44,914 bases of DNA from CAZRHH01 sp964599885 (GTDB taxonomy: Bacteria; Chloroflexota; Dehalococcoidia; DSTF01; JACRBR01): contig CAZRHH010000020.1 of NCBI GenBank assembly GCA_964599885.1, positions 1 through 44,914 of the forward strand, in the 5' to 3' direction. Positions 30,724-38,195 of the stretch are shown here, piece after piece. Made by a program: the position numbers and the translations under genes. Every line of letters begins with the position of its first letter. Positions within the stretch are counted from its first letter, which is position 1. The notes beneath the pieces were generated by a model. The model searched no databases. It was not told the origin of the DNA and saw only the letters and a program-made list of their open reading frames with translations.

Positions 30724-31698
30724 CTATTGTACCGCCTGCGGTTCGCCGGCATCGGTCGCGTTTTCCGTCTCCGCCGGCAACGGCGACCCCTCTCGCACGG
30801 TTAGGTCATCGTCCGGCCAGATGCGGTCGTACACGCTCCACTGCCCCGGATCCTCGCGGAGGTGCGTCTCGAAGCGCGCCAGCAGCGCCGCCGTATTGAC
30901 GCGCAGATCCTCATCGTTGTTGCCCGTGCGTACCAGCTCCAGCGGCGGTCCCAGCACCGCCTTGATCTTGAATCCGCCCACCCGCCGCACGAAGCCCGGC
31001 AACAGCACTGCGTTGGTCCGCAGCGCCAGATCGACGGCGCCCGTCGGAAAGCGCGCGGGGTACCCGCAGAACTCCAGCTCGACGCCACGCTTCTGTATGT
31101 CGCGATCGACCAGGATCGCCACCACGCCGCCTGCGCGCAGCCATTCCAGCGCCCGCTTTACCGCACCGAAACTCACCGGCTCGTAGTGATGTCCGGCGAC
31201 GGCACGCAGGTCGCCCATGAGCCGGCCCAGTTCCGGCGGCTGCAAGGGCTCGACGAGCGCGAACACGGTGATGCCGGCCGCCGCGAGCCCCTGCGTCGCG
31301 AACTCCGGATTCGCGTAGTGCGCGGACGCCATGACGACGCCCCGCCCGGCCGCCTGTGCCTCCCGAATATATTCGATGCCTTCGAGTACCAGTTCGTTTT
31401 CGTAGAATTTGTGGACGTCCATCCGCCGCATGCCGATGACATCGGCGTAGTAGCGGCCGATGTTACGCGAACACTGCCGCGCGATCCGGTCGACGTCACG
31501 GTCCGACGCGTCCGGCCCCAGCACGTGACGCACGTTGCTGCGCATGTTGTCCCGCAACGAGCGCCGCCACGCGTACACGCAATCGGCGATGATCCGCGAG
31601 ACGCCGTACCGCCACCCGAGCGGCAGACGGCCGATCGTGTGGATGACGGACAGCATGATGTAGTACTTCCAGAGCCGCGGGCGCGGGATGATCGCCAT
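30724..31698 (-). CDS. LPLAT-family lipid acyltransferase (first in order on +)
   Basis: 324 residues, HtrB/LpxL-PatA family (DUF and Pfam Lip_A_acyltrans). The acyltransferase HX4(D/E) motif is SAHYANPEF (about residue 125), with a second block around ILVDRDIQKRG and FCGYPARFPTGAV that is typical of the family. A hydrophobic N-terminus suggests membrane association. In mycobacteria, PatA next to PimA acylates the mannose of PIMs. Here two such enzymes are adjacent, 3 bp apart. The Glu/Asp-rich C-terminal 35 residues are an extension. Confidence 0.9.
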   Translation of the reverse strand: MAIIPRPRLWKYYIMLSVIHTIGRLPLGWRYGVSRIIADCVYAWRRSLRDNMRSNVRHVLGPDASDRDVDRIARQCSRNIGRYYADVIGMRRMDVHKFYENELVLEGIEYIREAQAAGRGVVMASAHYANPEFATQGLAAAGITVFALVEPLQPPELGRLMGDLRAVAGHHYEPVSFGAVKRALEWLRAGGVVAILVDRDIQKRGVELEFCGYPARFPTGAVDLALRTNAVLLPGFVRRVGGFKIKAVLGPPLELVRTGNNDEDLRVNTAALLARFETHLREDPGQWSVYDRIWPDDDLTVREGSPLPAETENATDAGEPQAVQ

Positions 31699-31701
31699 CG
31701 C

Positions 31702-32625
31702 TCACACGCCTTCCGCGATGCGTGACGCTGCCGCCGTCGACCGGACCGGTTCATTCCACAGTCGCCGGAAGATGAACCACTGATCCGGGTACTGCCGGAT
31801 CACGGCTTCGAGCGACGCCATGATCAGTCGCGTCAGTTCGTAAACATCGCGCTGCTCGTCCCCCGTCGGCGCGAAGTCGCGCAGCGACGTATCGACGATC
31901 GGCCGGATCACCAGGTCATCCTCCGGCCCGCGAAGCACCACCGCCGGCACGACCCAGGCGTTCGTCCGCAGCGCGATCCGCGCCGCCGCTGGCGACACCA
32001 GCGCCGGCGCACCGAAGAAGTCGACGCGAATGCCGTTCTCCTCGTCCGTGACATCGACGAGCATGGCCATGATCTCGCCGCGTCGCAGCAGCTTGAACAC
32101 CGCCGGCCCGACGCGTTCATGCCCGATGATCTGCATACCGAGCCGCGCGCGCGAGCCTTGCACCAGATCGTTCATCGGCGGATACGCGAACGTGTCGGCG
32201 ATCGCGTGGATCGGGTGCCCGAGCGTGGCCAGCGCCGCCGCGCCCAGATCCCAGTTGCCGAAATGCAGCGTCGGCACGATCACGCCGCGCTCCGACTTGA
32301 ACACTTCGTCCATCGCCTCGTACTGGTCGAAGCGCAGGCGACGCCGGACTTCCTCGCGCGTCACCAGCGGGTAGTGAATGAAATCGATCACAAACTTGCC
32401 GAAGTTCCGGAACGTCCGCCGCGCCACAGAATCAACGAACCTGGCGTCCGTGCTTCGCAGCACGTGCGCCAGGTTCGCGTTCAACGCTTTGCGGTGCCGC
32501 GGAAACAGCACGAGATAACAGACCAGCGCCACGCGCTCGCCGAACCAGTAGCCAAGTCGCAGCGGCAGCGGCCGCGTGACGATGATGGCCAGCCGAAACC
32601 CCCAGTAGACCGCACGATCGAGCAA
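31702..32625 (-). CDS. LPLAT-family lipid acyltransferase (second in order on +)
   Basis: 307 residues, same superfamily as its neighbour but divergent. HX4D is in TLHFGNWDLG (about 120); MLVDVTDEENGIRVDFFGAPA (about 190) matches the second conserved region. The N-terminus is hydrophobic (YWGFRLAIIVTRPLPLRLGYW). It starts 17 nt after the Ino1 stop and ends 4 bp before the next acyltransferase, so it is in the operon. The two acyltransferases probably modify different positions of the same glycolipid. Confidence 0.9.
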   Translation of the reverse strand: MLDRAVYWGFRLAIIVTRPLPLRLGYWFGERVALVCYLVLFPRHRKALNANLAHVLRSTDARFVDSVARRTFRNFGKFVIDFIHYPLVTREEVRRRLRFDQYEAMDEVFKSERGVIVPTLHFGNWDLGAAALATLGHPIHAIADTFAYPPMNDLVQGSRARLGMQIIGHERVGPAVFKLLRRGEIMAMLVDVTDEENGIRVDFFGAPALVSPAAARIALRTNAWVVPAVVLRGPEDDLVIRPIVDTSLRDFAPTGDEQRDVYELTRLIMASLEAVIRQYPDQWFIFRRLWNEPVRSTAAASRIAEGV

Positions 32626-32641
32626 GCCAATCCTTCGCAGG

Positions 32642-34018
32642 TTATCCCGCTATGAACTGCTCTACCATATCGTGCGCGACATCATCCGGGTACTGGGTCG
32701 GCGGTGACTTCATGAAGTACGCTGACGGCGCGTCCAGCGGCCCGGCGATCCCCCGGTCCAGTGCGATCTTGCAGCAGCGGATCGCGTCGATGACGACGCC
32801 GGCCGAGTTCGGGCTGTCCCAGACTTCCAGCTTCAGCTCCGCGTTCAGCGGCACGTCACCGAACGTCGTGCCTTCCATGCGGATGTAGCACCACTTCCGG
32901 TCCTGCAGCCACGGCACGTGATCCGACGGGCCGACGTGTACATCCGACGCCGGCAGCTCGTAATCAAGCATCGACGTCACGGCGTTTGTTTTAGAGATCT
33001 TCTTCGATTCCAGCCGCTCCCGCTCAAGCATGTTCAAGAAGTCCGTGTTGCCGCCAAAGTTGAGCTGATACGTCCGGTCCAGCCGCACGCCACGCTCGCG
33101 AAAGAGCCGCGTCAGCATACGGTGGACGATCGTCGCGCCGACCTGTGATTTGATGTCGTCGCCGATAATCGGCAGTCCGGCCTCCTCGAAGCGCTTCGGC
33201 CAGTAGCCAAAGTGGTCGCGCGCAATGAACACGGGTATACAGTTGATGAACCCGCAGCCGGCGGCCAGTACCTGCTCGACATACCACTTCGTCGCCTCTT
33301 CCGACCCGACCGGCAGATAGCTGACGACGACGTCCGTCTCCGTCTCCTTCAGCAGCCTGACGATGTCATCCGTCGGGCCGACAGACTTCGTGATCACCTG
33401 CGACAGGTACTTGCCGAGACCGTCGTGCGTCATCCCGCGCGACACGCGCACACCCTGGTGCGGCACGTCGCTGAACTTGATCGTGTTGTTCGGCTCGGTG
33501 AACACCGCCTCCGACAGGTCGCGCCCCACTTTGTTCGCGTCGATGTCGATCGCCGCGACGAAGTTGATGTCGCTGATGTGATAACCACCGAGATCGACGT
33601 GCATCAGACCCGGGATCAGCTGCCCCTGTTTGGCGTCCTGGTAGAAGTACCGGCCCTGCACCAGCGATGACGCGCAGTTGCCAACGCCGATAATCGCGAC
33701 GTTGATCTGCCCGTCCTTGCCGCGGCCATTGCGCGCGGCGGCGCTCTTCGTCGCGCGTGCGGCGGACTTCGTCGTCTTTGCGGCCATGCTTGCTGTTCCT
33801 CCCTCGGTGTAAAAGAGCTCGCGCTCGCTCATCCCCATCACCGCGCAGACGGCATCGATGAACTGCCGCCCCGGCTGCTTCGTCCCGGCCTTGATCTGCG
33901 ACAAATACCCCTCACTGACGCGGTATCCCCGCCGCACCAGTTCCGCGAGCAGCCAGCGTTGCTTCTGCCCCCGCTCCTCGAGCACCTCGAAAACGCGCGT
34001 CCTAAGCGTTGCCGACAT
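32642..34018 (-). CDS. ino1: Myo-inositol-1-phosphate synthase fused to an N-terminal HTH domain
   Basis: The frame encodes 458 residues. Residues 1-76 are an XRE-like helix-turn-helix domain (RWLLAELVRRGYRVSEGYLS, then QIKAGTKQPG and MGMSERELF). After a Lys/Ala-rich linker (AAKTTKSAARATKSAAARNG) comes inositol-1-phosphate synthase: the NAD-binding INVAIIGVGNCASSL (about 105), SYLPVGSEEATKWY (about 231) and NFGGNTDFLNM (about 318). The enzyme converts glucose 6-phosphate to inositol 1-phosphate. The upstream ATG (34018) has AGGGAG before it; a second ATG at 33787 has GAGGGAGG, so a free enzyme of 381 residues may also be made. No stop codon separates them. The HTH could make this enzyme its own regulator. 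Confidence 0.9.
   Translation of the reverse strand: MSATLRTRVFEVLEERGQKQRWLLAELVRRGYRVSEGYLSQIKAGTKQPGRQFIDAVCAVMGMSERELFYTEGGTASMAAKTTKSAARATKSAAARNGRGKDGQINVAIIGVGNCASSLVQGRYFYQDAKQGQLIPGLMHVDLGGYHISDINFVAAIDIDANKVGRDLSEAVFTEPNNTIKFSDVPHQGVRVSRGMTHDGLGKYLSQVITKSVGPTDDIVRLLKETETDVVVSYLPVGSEEATKWYVEQVLAAGCGFINCIPVFIARDHFGYWPKRFEEAGLPIIGDDIKSQVGATIVHRMLTRLFRERGVRLDRTYQLNFGGNTDFLNMLERERLESKKISKTNAVTSMLDYELPASDVHVGPSDHVPWLQDRKWCYIRMEGTTFGDVPLNAELKLEVWDSPNSAGVVIDAIRCCKIALDRGIAGPLDAPSAYFMKSPPTQYPDDVAHDMVEQFIAG
33788..33806 (-). promoter_or_regulatory. Internal ribosome binding site for HTH-less Ino1
   Basis: GAGGGAGG lies about 10 nt upstream of the in-frame ATG at 33787, inside the ino1 reading frame just after the HTH domain. 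It would allow a second product starting MAAKTTKSAARA. Confidence 0.55.
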
Positions 34019-34247
34019 GCGACTCCCTCGCTTTCAGCGCGTCGCGCAGGAGCGCCAGCGCACCGAGCCCGACAGCGACTGCGAGGCACACCGCCCCACC
34101 GCCCACCGCCGCATACAGCCACCGCTGCGAGTCGAGTCCACTCTCCGAAGAGCGTTGCAACATCGCCGCACCGTACGAGCCGCACGCGACCGCGACAGCG
34201 CCCAGCGTCACGCCGCTCACCATCAGCCCTATCCGTTGCACGTTCAT
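34002..34247 (-). CDS. Small two-helix membrane protein heading the inositol-lipid operon
   Basis: 81 residues starting MNVQRIGLMVSGVTLGAVAV at an ATG with AGAGGGG upstream; 13 further in-frame codons upstream are rejected because they run over the promoter. Two transmembrane helices (about 5-25 and 42-65) flank a short loop with RSSESGLDSQRW. The end of the gene overlaps the HTH-Ino1 start by 17 bp, so translation is coupled. Function unknown; possibly a membrane sensor or partner of the HTH protein, by position only. Confidence 0.75.
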   Translation of the reverse strand: MNVQRIGLMVSGVTLGAVAVACGSYGAAMLQRSSESGLDSQRWLYAAVGGGAVCLAVAVGLGALALLRDALKARESHVGNA

Positions 34248-34273
34248 CCAACCCCTCTGGTTAAGTTCCTTGT

Positions 34274-34316
34274 ACCCTAAGGTCACTCCGCGCGACCGGT
34301 CAAGTTACGATAACTT
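34274..34316 (-). promoter_or_regulatory. Promoter and operator-like palindrome of the inositol-lipid operon
   Basis: On the minus strand, -35 TTGACC (34303-34298), an 18-bp spacer and -10 TAGGGT (34279-34274) lie about 20 nt upstream of the first operon start codon. The perfect inverted repeat AAGTTATCGTAACTT (34302-34316) abuts the -35, a typical operator position. The HTH domain encoded in the same operon is the obvious candidate to bind it. Confidence 0.55.
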
Positions 34317-34530
34317 TACCTACCCTGATATTACGGCACGGCGCGCGACCACCGGAATGGTCCGCCTGCACCATCTTTACCGGCACCTGACCGTCAACCG
34401 CCCCGCCCGCCATCGCATGACCAACCACATTTGGCCGCGGAGCCCTGTCTCCCGAGCGCCGATGCTGCGCCCACTCGCGCCCTCCTCGCGCGCTCTCCCA
34501 CTCCCCGCGTCCCGCGCCCGTTTCCCGCGT

Positions 34531-34575
34531 CCCGCTTCCCGCTTCCCGCTTCCCGCTTCCCGCTTCCCGCTTCCC
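34531..34575 (+). repeat. Heptanucleotide tandem repeat (CCCGCTT)6
   Basis: Six uninterrupted copies of CCCGCTT and a partial seventh, right upstream of the MFS transporter promoter region; related but imperfect units extend further upstream. Such repeats can change copy number by slippage. Confidence 0.85.
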
Positions 34576-34593
34576 TCGATGCTACGATGCCCC

Positions 34594-35883
34594 ATGCTCG
34601 AACTTCTCCGAGAACAGCGGTTCCGCCAGTACGCGCTGGCCAAGCTCTTCCAGCTCGCCGGCCAGAACGCGCTGATCTACGGGCTCTTCATCCTCGTCAT
34701 CGAGCAACAGGAATCGTCCTTCAGCACGTCGCTGTTCGTCCTCTGCTCCGTCCTGCCCTCCGTGATCCTCAGCATCCCCGGCGGCGTCATCGGCGACGCC
34801 CTCCCGCGGAAGCTCACGCTGCTCACAACGCTCGCCTTGCGCATGGCGATCATCGCCGCGTTCATCCGCTACGATCCCGGCCTTGTCCTCGTGCTCGTGC
34901 TCACGGTGCTCATCTGGACCGTCTACCAGTTCTACTCACCCGCCGAGCACGGAGCGCTCGCCGCCGTCACGCCGCCCGGCATGAACACACACGCCAACGC
35001 TGTCATGTACGTCGTCAGCCTGCTCGCGCAGTTCGGCGGCGCCGGCTTCGTCGCGCCCCTCGCGCTCAAGACGTTCGACGAGCGGGGCCTGTTCGTGGTG
35101 ACGCTGATCCTGGTGGCCACCGGCGCGCTCATCTTTGGCGCGACGCCGCGTCTCTCACCGGCCGCCAGCGCCACGCCGCGCGAAGGCCCGCTGCGCTCGA
35201 TGTCCGGCGGCCTCCGCATCCTCCGCAGCGACCCGCTGCTGATGCGCGCGATGCTGCAGTTCGTGCTGCTCGGCTCTGCAACGACGATGGTCGTCGTCGC
35301 CATTCCACGCTATCTGGACGACGTGCTCTCGACGGACGTCATCAACGTCGTCTACATCTTCTCGCCCGGCGCCATCGGCATCGCATTCGGGCTCGCGATC
35401 GCGCCGTTGCTCACGCGCATCCTCGGCGGGCCGACCGTTACGCTGCTCGGCTTCATCGCGTTCAGCGCGACGCTGGCCGCACTCGCCGCAGTCGACCCGC
35501 TGTCGACAGAACTCCAGGAATGGCGCTTCTTCTCCTGGGCGACCGACACCTTCCACATCAACACGAGCGTCGCCGCGACGATGGTGATCGTGCCATTCGG
35601 CGGTCTCGGCATCGCGCTCGTGAACGTCGCATCACGCGCGCTCTTCTACGAGCGCGCCGACGCCGGCCGCATCGGCCAGCTCTTCGCGACGCAGTCCGCC
35701 ATCGGCAGCCTCGCGTCCGTCGGACCAACCCTCGCCGCCGGCGTCCTCGTCGACCACGTCGATGTGCGCTACTTCATCGCCGCTGTCGCCGCCGCGATGA
35801 TCGTCTCGCTGATCCCGTTGCTCGCTTACGGCCGTAGCCGCGCCCACGTCCCGACGGAGACGCTGATGCAGGACACGGTGTGA
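34594..35883 (+). CDS. MFS transporter
   Basis: 429 residues with about 12 hydrophobic helices, major facilitator superfamily. The loop after helix 2 reads GGVIGDALPRKLTLL, a version of the MFS A motif (GxxxD...R). A Pro/Ala/Arg-rich loop in the middle (about 188-205) separates the halves. It resembles drug or metabolite exporters such as those of the EntS/Bmr type, but the substrate is unknown. The ATG at 34594 follows TACGAT by 5 nt and lacks a ribosome binding site, which suggests a leaderless mRNA; longer in-frame starts run through tandem repeats and are rejected. Confidence 0.88.
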   Translation: MLELLREQRFRQYALAKLFQLAGQNALIYGLFILVIEQQESSFSTSLFVLCSVLPSVILSIPGGVIGDALPRKLTLLTTLALRMAIIAAFIRYDPGLVLVLVLTVLIWTVYQFYSPAEHGALAAVTPPGMNTHANAVMYVVSLLAQFGGAGFVAPLALKTFDERGLFVVTLILVATGALIFGATPRLSPAASATPREGPLRSMSGGLRILRSDPLLMRAMLQFVLLGSATTMVVVAIPRYLDDVLSTDVINVVYIFSPGAIGIAFGLAIAPLLTRILGGPTVTLLGFIAFSATLAALAAVDPLSTELQEWRFFSWATDTFHINTSVAATMVIVPFGGLGIALVNVASRALFYERADAGRIGQLFATQSAIGSLASVGPTLAAGVLVDHVDVRYFIAAVAAAMIVSLIPLLAYGRSRAHVPTETLMQDTV

Positions 35884-35927
35884 ACAACCGCGCCCCTGCC
35901 TCGTATCGCGCGCTGGAGAATGGACGA

Positions 35928-35973
35928 TAGAAGCTGGATCGCTCGTGATGCGCGTTCCAGCCTCCAGCTTCTA
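35928..35973. terminator. Bidirectional hairpin between convergent genes
   Basis: TAGAAGCTGGA (35928-35938) pairs perfectly with TCCAGCTTCTA (35963-35973) across a 24-nt loop, in the gap between the convergent MFS and SDR genes. There is no T-tract. Confidence 0.45.
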
Positions 35974-35995
35974 CCTTCCAGTGCCCCGGCGAAGC

Positions 35996-36892
35996 CTAAG
36001 CGAGATACGTCTCGAGCCCGTCACTCAGCGACGTGAGCCGCGGCTTCAGCACGGCGTTCAGCTTCGTATTATCCGCCACCGCCGGCCCGGTGATGAAGTC
36101 GATCGCATCTGCGCTCAGCGGCGGCGACGGCAGTATCGACGTGATCGCGCCGATCGTCTTGCCGACGAACACCGGCTGATGCAGCAACGGACGCTTCTTG
36201 CCCTGGATCTCCAGCGCCGTCTTCACTACGTCGTTCATCGACATCACGTCGGGCCCGCCCAGCTCGAACATCGTGTTCGCCGCTTCCGGCTTCAGTGCTG
36301 CATCAGCGGCGACGCGCCCGACGTCGTCGATGAACACCGGCTGCATGTCCTGCTTGCCGTTTCCGAACATCGGGATAAACGGCAGCATCTTCCCGAATCC
36401 GAGAAAGCGGTTCAGCGATACGTCGTCGGGCCCGAACACCCACGTCGGCCGCACGACGACCCACTCCAGGCCACTGCTCTGCAAATACTGCTCCGCTTCC
36501 CACTTGTAGCGGAACCAGTGCTGGTCGGCCTCCCGCGAGGCGCCGACGCCGCTCATGTAGATGAAGCGCTTCACCCCGGCCGCTTTTGCCGCGTCGACCT
36601 GATGCCGCGTGCCTTTGAGATCGACTTCCTCGAACGTGTACCCCTTGCGGCGATTTTCGATCGGCGACCCGGGAAACTGCACCGCGTTGACGACCGTATC
36701 GACGCCCTGCATCGCCGCCGCAAGCGTCGCCGGCTCGCGCACGTCACCGACGCGCGCGTCGACGTCGGCGCCAAGCTTCCTGCGGATCTTTTCGGCATCA
36801 CGCCCGAGTACCGCGACGCGCTCGCCGCGCCGCAACAGCTCCTTTACGATCGCCGAGCCCACGAACCCCGTACCGCCCGTCACGAGAATCAT
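35996..36892 (-). CDS. NAD(P)-binding atypical SDR, NmrA/NDUFA9-like
   Basis: 298 residues. The Rossmann motif TGGTGFVGSAIV (residues 5-16) is complete; GDVREPATLAAAMQGVDTVV and YMSGVGAS follow the usual pattern, while the catalytic Tyr of classical SDRs is not in a YxxxK context (FRYKWEAEQYL is the nearest), as in atypical SDRs. Family members act as epimerases, ubiquinone-related reductases or regulatory NAD(P)H sensors. The start at 36892 has AGGAGG upstream; 10 codons further upstream are rejected. A palindrome (36938-36955) lies about 45 bp before the start. Confidence 0.88.
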   Translation of the reverse strand: MILVTGGTGFVGSAIVKELLRRGERVAVLGRDAEKIRRKLGADVDARVGDVREPATLAAAMQGVDTVVNAVQFPGSPIENRRKGYTFEEVDLKGTRHQVDAAKAAGVKRFIYMSGVGASREADQHWFRYKWEAEQYLQSSGLEWVVVRPTWVFGPDDVSLNRFLGFGKMLPFIPMFGNGKQDMQPVFIDDVGRVAADAALKPEAANTMFELGGPDVMSMNDVVKTALEIQGKKRPLLHQPVFVGKTIGAITSILPSPPLSADAIDFITGPAVADNTKLNAVLKPRLTSLSDGLETYLA

Positions 36893-36937
36893 CGCCGTCC
36901 CTCCTGTCCGCACCGACGGCAATCACCGTCGTTTGTG

Positions 36938-36955
36938 AGAGATTTCTCAATCTCT
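36938..36955. promoter_or_regulatory. Operator-like palindrome upstream of the SDR gene
   Basis: AGAGATT TCTC AATCTCT: perfect 7-bp arms around 4 bp, AT-richer than its surroundings, in the gap before the SDR gene. It is likely a repressor site, though no promoter hexamers fit with certainty. Confidence 0.4.
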
Positions 36956-36964
36956 ATCTTAGTA

Positions 36965-37684
36965 CTAGCAGGGGTGATGCTGGCTTACGTTCGGCGCGAA
37001 CTTCGCCGTTATTTCGCCCGTGAATGAAGGCGCCGAAGCGGGCGCCGGCACCACGATCGTGCCCTCGCGCGCATCTCCCAGCGCCATCGCCTCGCCGCGA
37101 TCGAACAGCAGCGCTGTATACGCGCACACCACTGCGTCCAGCTCGTCGTGCGAGAGGGCGCGTCCGACAACGCCGAGTCTGGGCACCAGCCGCGCCATGC
37201 GCTCGGCCAGCCACGCACGCCCCGCCACGCTCGCCTTCGCCGGCATCGCCTTGCCGAACAACGCCGCCTTCGTCGCGTACGGGTACACCTCGATCACCTC
37301 GAGCCCCATTGCCCGCAACCGCGCGGCGAGCGCGATCCCGCGCTCGGTCATCCTCCGTATGAACGTGCGCTTCGTCGTGTAGTAAATGCCATACCCAAGC
37401 GCGCTCACCCCCCGCTCGCACGCCCGCGTCCCGGGCGTGTTCGCCGGCACGCACACGCACGCCGCGTCGAGACAGCACAGCCCCGTCGGCAGCGACAACG
37501 GACAGTCGATAGCCACCATCGCCGCGCCGCTCGCGACGATCAGCGCAACGATCTCGTCGCCGCTGCCGACAAGCCCGACATCGACGAGCACGCCCTCGGC
37601 ATCAAGCGTCGCGTATCCCGACGCCCGCGAGCCCGCCGTTAAATCGAGTCCGAAGTACCGCACGGGCGTTGCTACCGCGTTCAC
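36965..37684 (-). CDS. DUF429 family protein (predicted RNase H-like nuclease)
   Basis: 239 residues. It begins with the family's GLDLTAGSRASGYATLD block (about 12-28); VAIDCPLSLPTG (about 57), RRMTERGIALAARL and VIEVYPYATK (about 133) are all diagnostic of DUF429, whose fold resembles RNase H. The acidic residues D and E in these blocks fit metal-dependent catalysis. The GTG start overlaps the stop of the DUF402 frame (GTGA), so the two are coupled. Function not established for the family. Confidence 0.88.
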   Translation of the reverse strand: MNAVATPVRYFGLDLTAGSRASGYATLDAEGVLVDVGLVGSGDEIVALIVASGAAMVAIDCPLSLPTGLCCLDAACVCVPANTPGTRACERGVSALGYGIYYTTKRTFIRRMTERGIALAARLRAMGLEVIEVYPYATKAALFGKAMPAKASVAGRAWLAERMARLVPRLGVVGRALSHDELDAVVCAYTALLFDRGEAMALGDAREGTIVVPAPASAPSFTGEITAKFAPNVSQHHPC

Positions 37685-38195
37685 GCCGAGATCTGCGCAT
37701 CACGGTCGAACGGGAATGCTCCGGCGCGCGCCAACGCGAGCATCTCGTCGCACGTCGCGCGCACACGTTGCACGATGTCCGGCGGATAGAAGCCGCTGTC
37801 CGCACGCTTCTGAAAGATGTCTTCGTCCTTCATCAGGATGCCGCGATCGACGTCGCACATGACGTCGAGATCGAGATCCACCCAGCTGATCTCCACACCA
37901 TCGAACCGCGCCGGCATGGCGAGATTCGCGTACCAAAGGTTGCGATACGCGCGACGATCTCGTGGATGTGATTCACGTTGTACCAGCGATCGGTGAACAG
38001 GATCTGGGTGGCTGTGGCGACCTCCGGGATCGTGCCGCGCGGCGTCTCCGCTGGCGTGCCTGCGTGAACGCGCACGCGAAATACATCGCCGGAGGCTTCG
38101 ATCAGATCAGCGTCGAACCGGTCTCGCAGCGTGCCGTCGTAACGCGTCGAGCGCACGCTGACGCGCCGCGCCGTCTCACCCAAGCACGCGGCCAC
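37681..38195 (-). pseudogene. DUF402 protein with a frameshift
   Basis: Two overlapping frames together give a DUF402 protein (phosphodiesterase-like fold, related to ribosomal FAU-1/FomD). The 5' part covers RVHAGTPAETPRG to DRWYNVNHIH; the 3' part covers RAYRNLWYANLAMPARFDG, the conserved SWVDLDLDVMCD and LMKDEDIFQKRA. The frame changes by one base near 37950-37975. The shift could be real or a sequencing error; the rest of the gene looks well conserved. Its start (GTG 38195) overlaps the end of the upstream membrane-protein gene by 20 bp. Confidence 0.75.
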
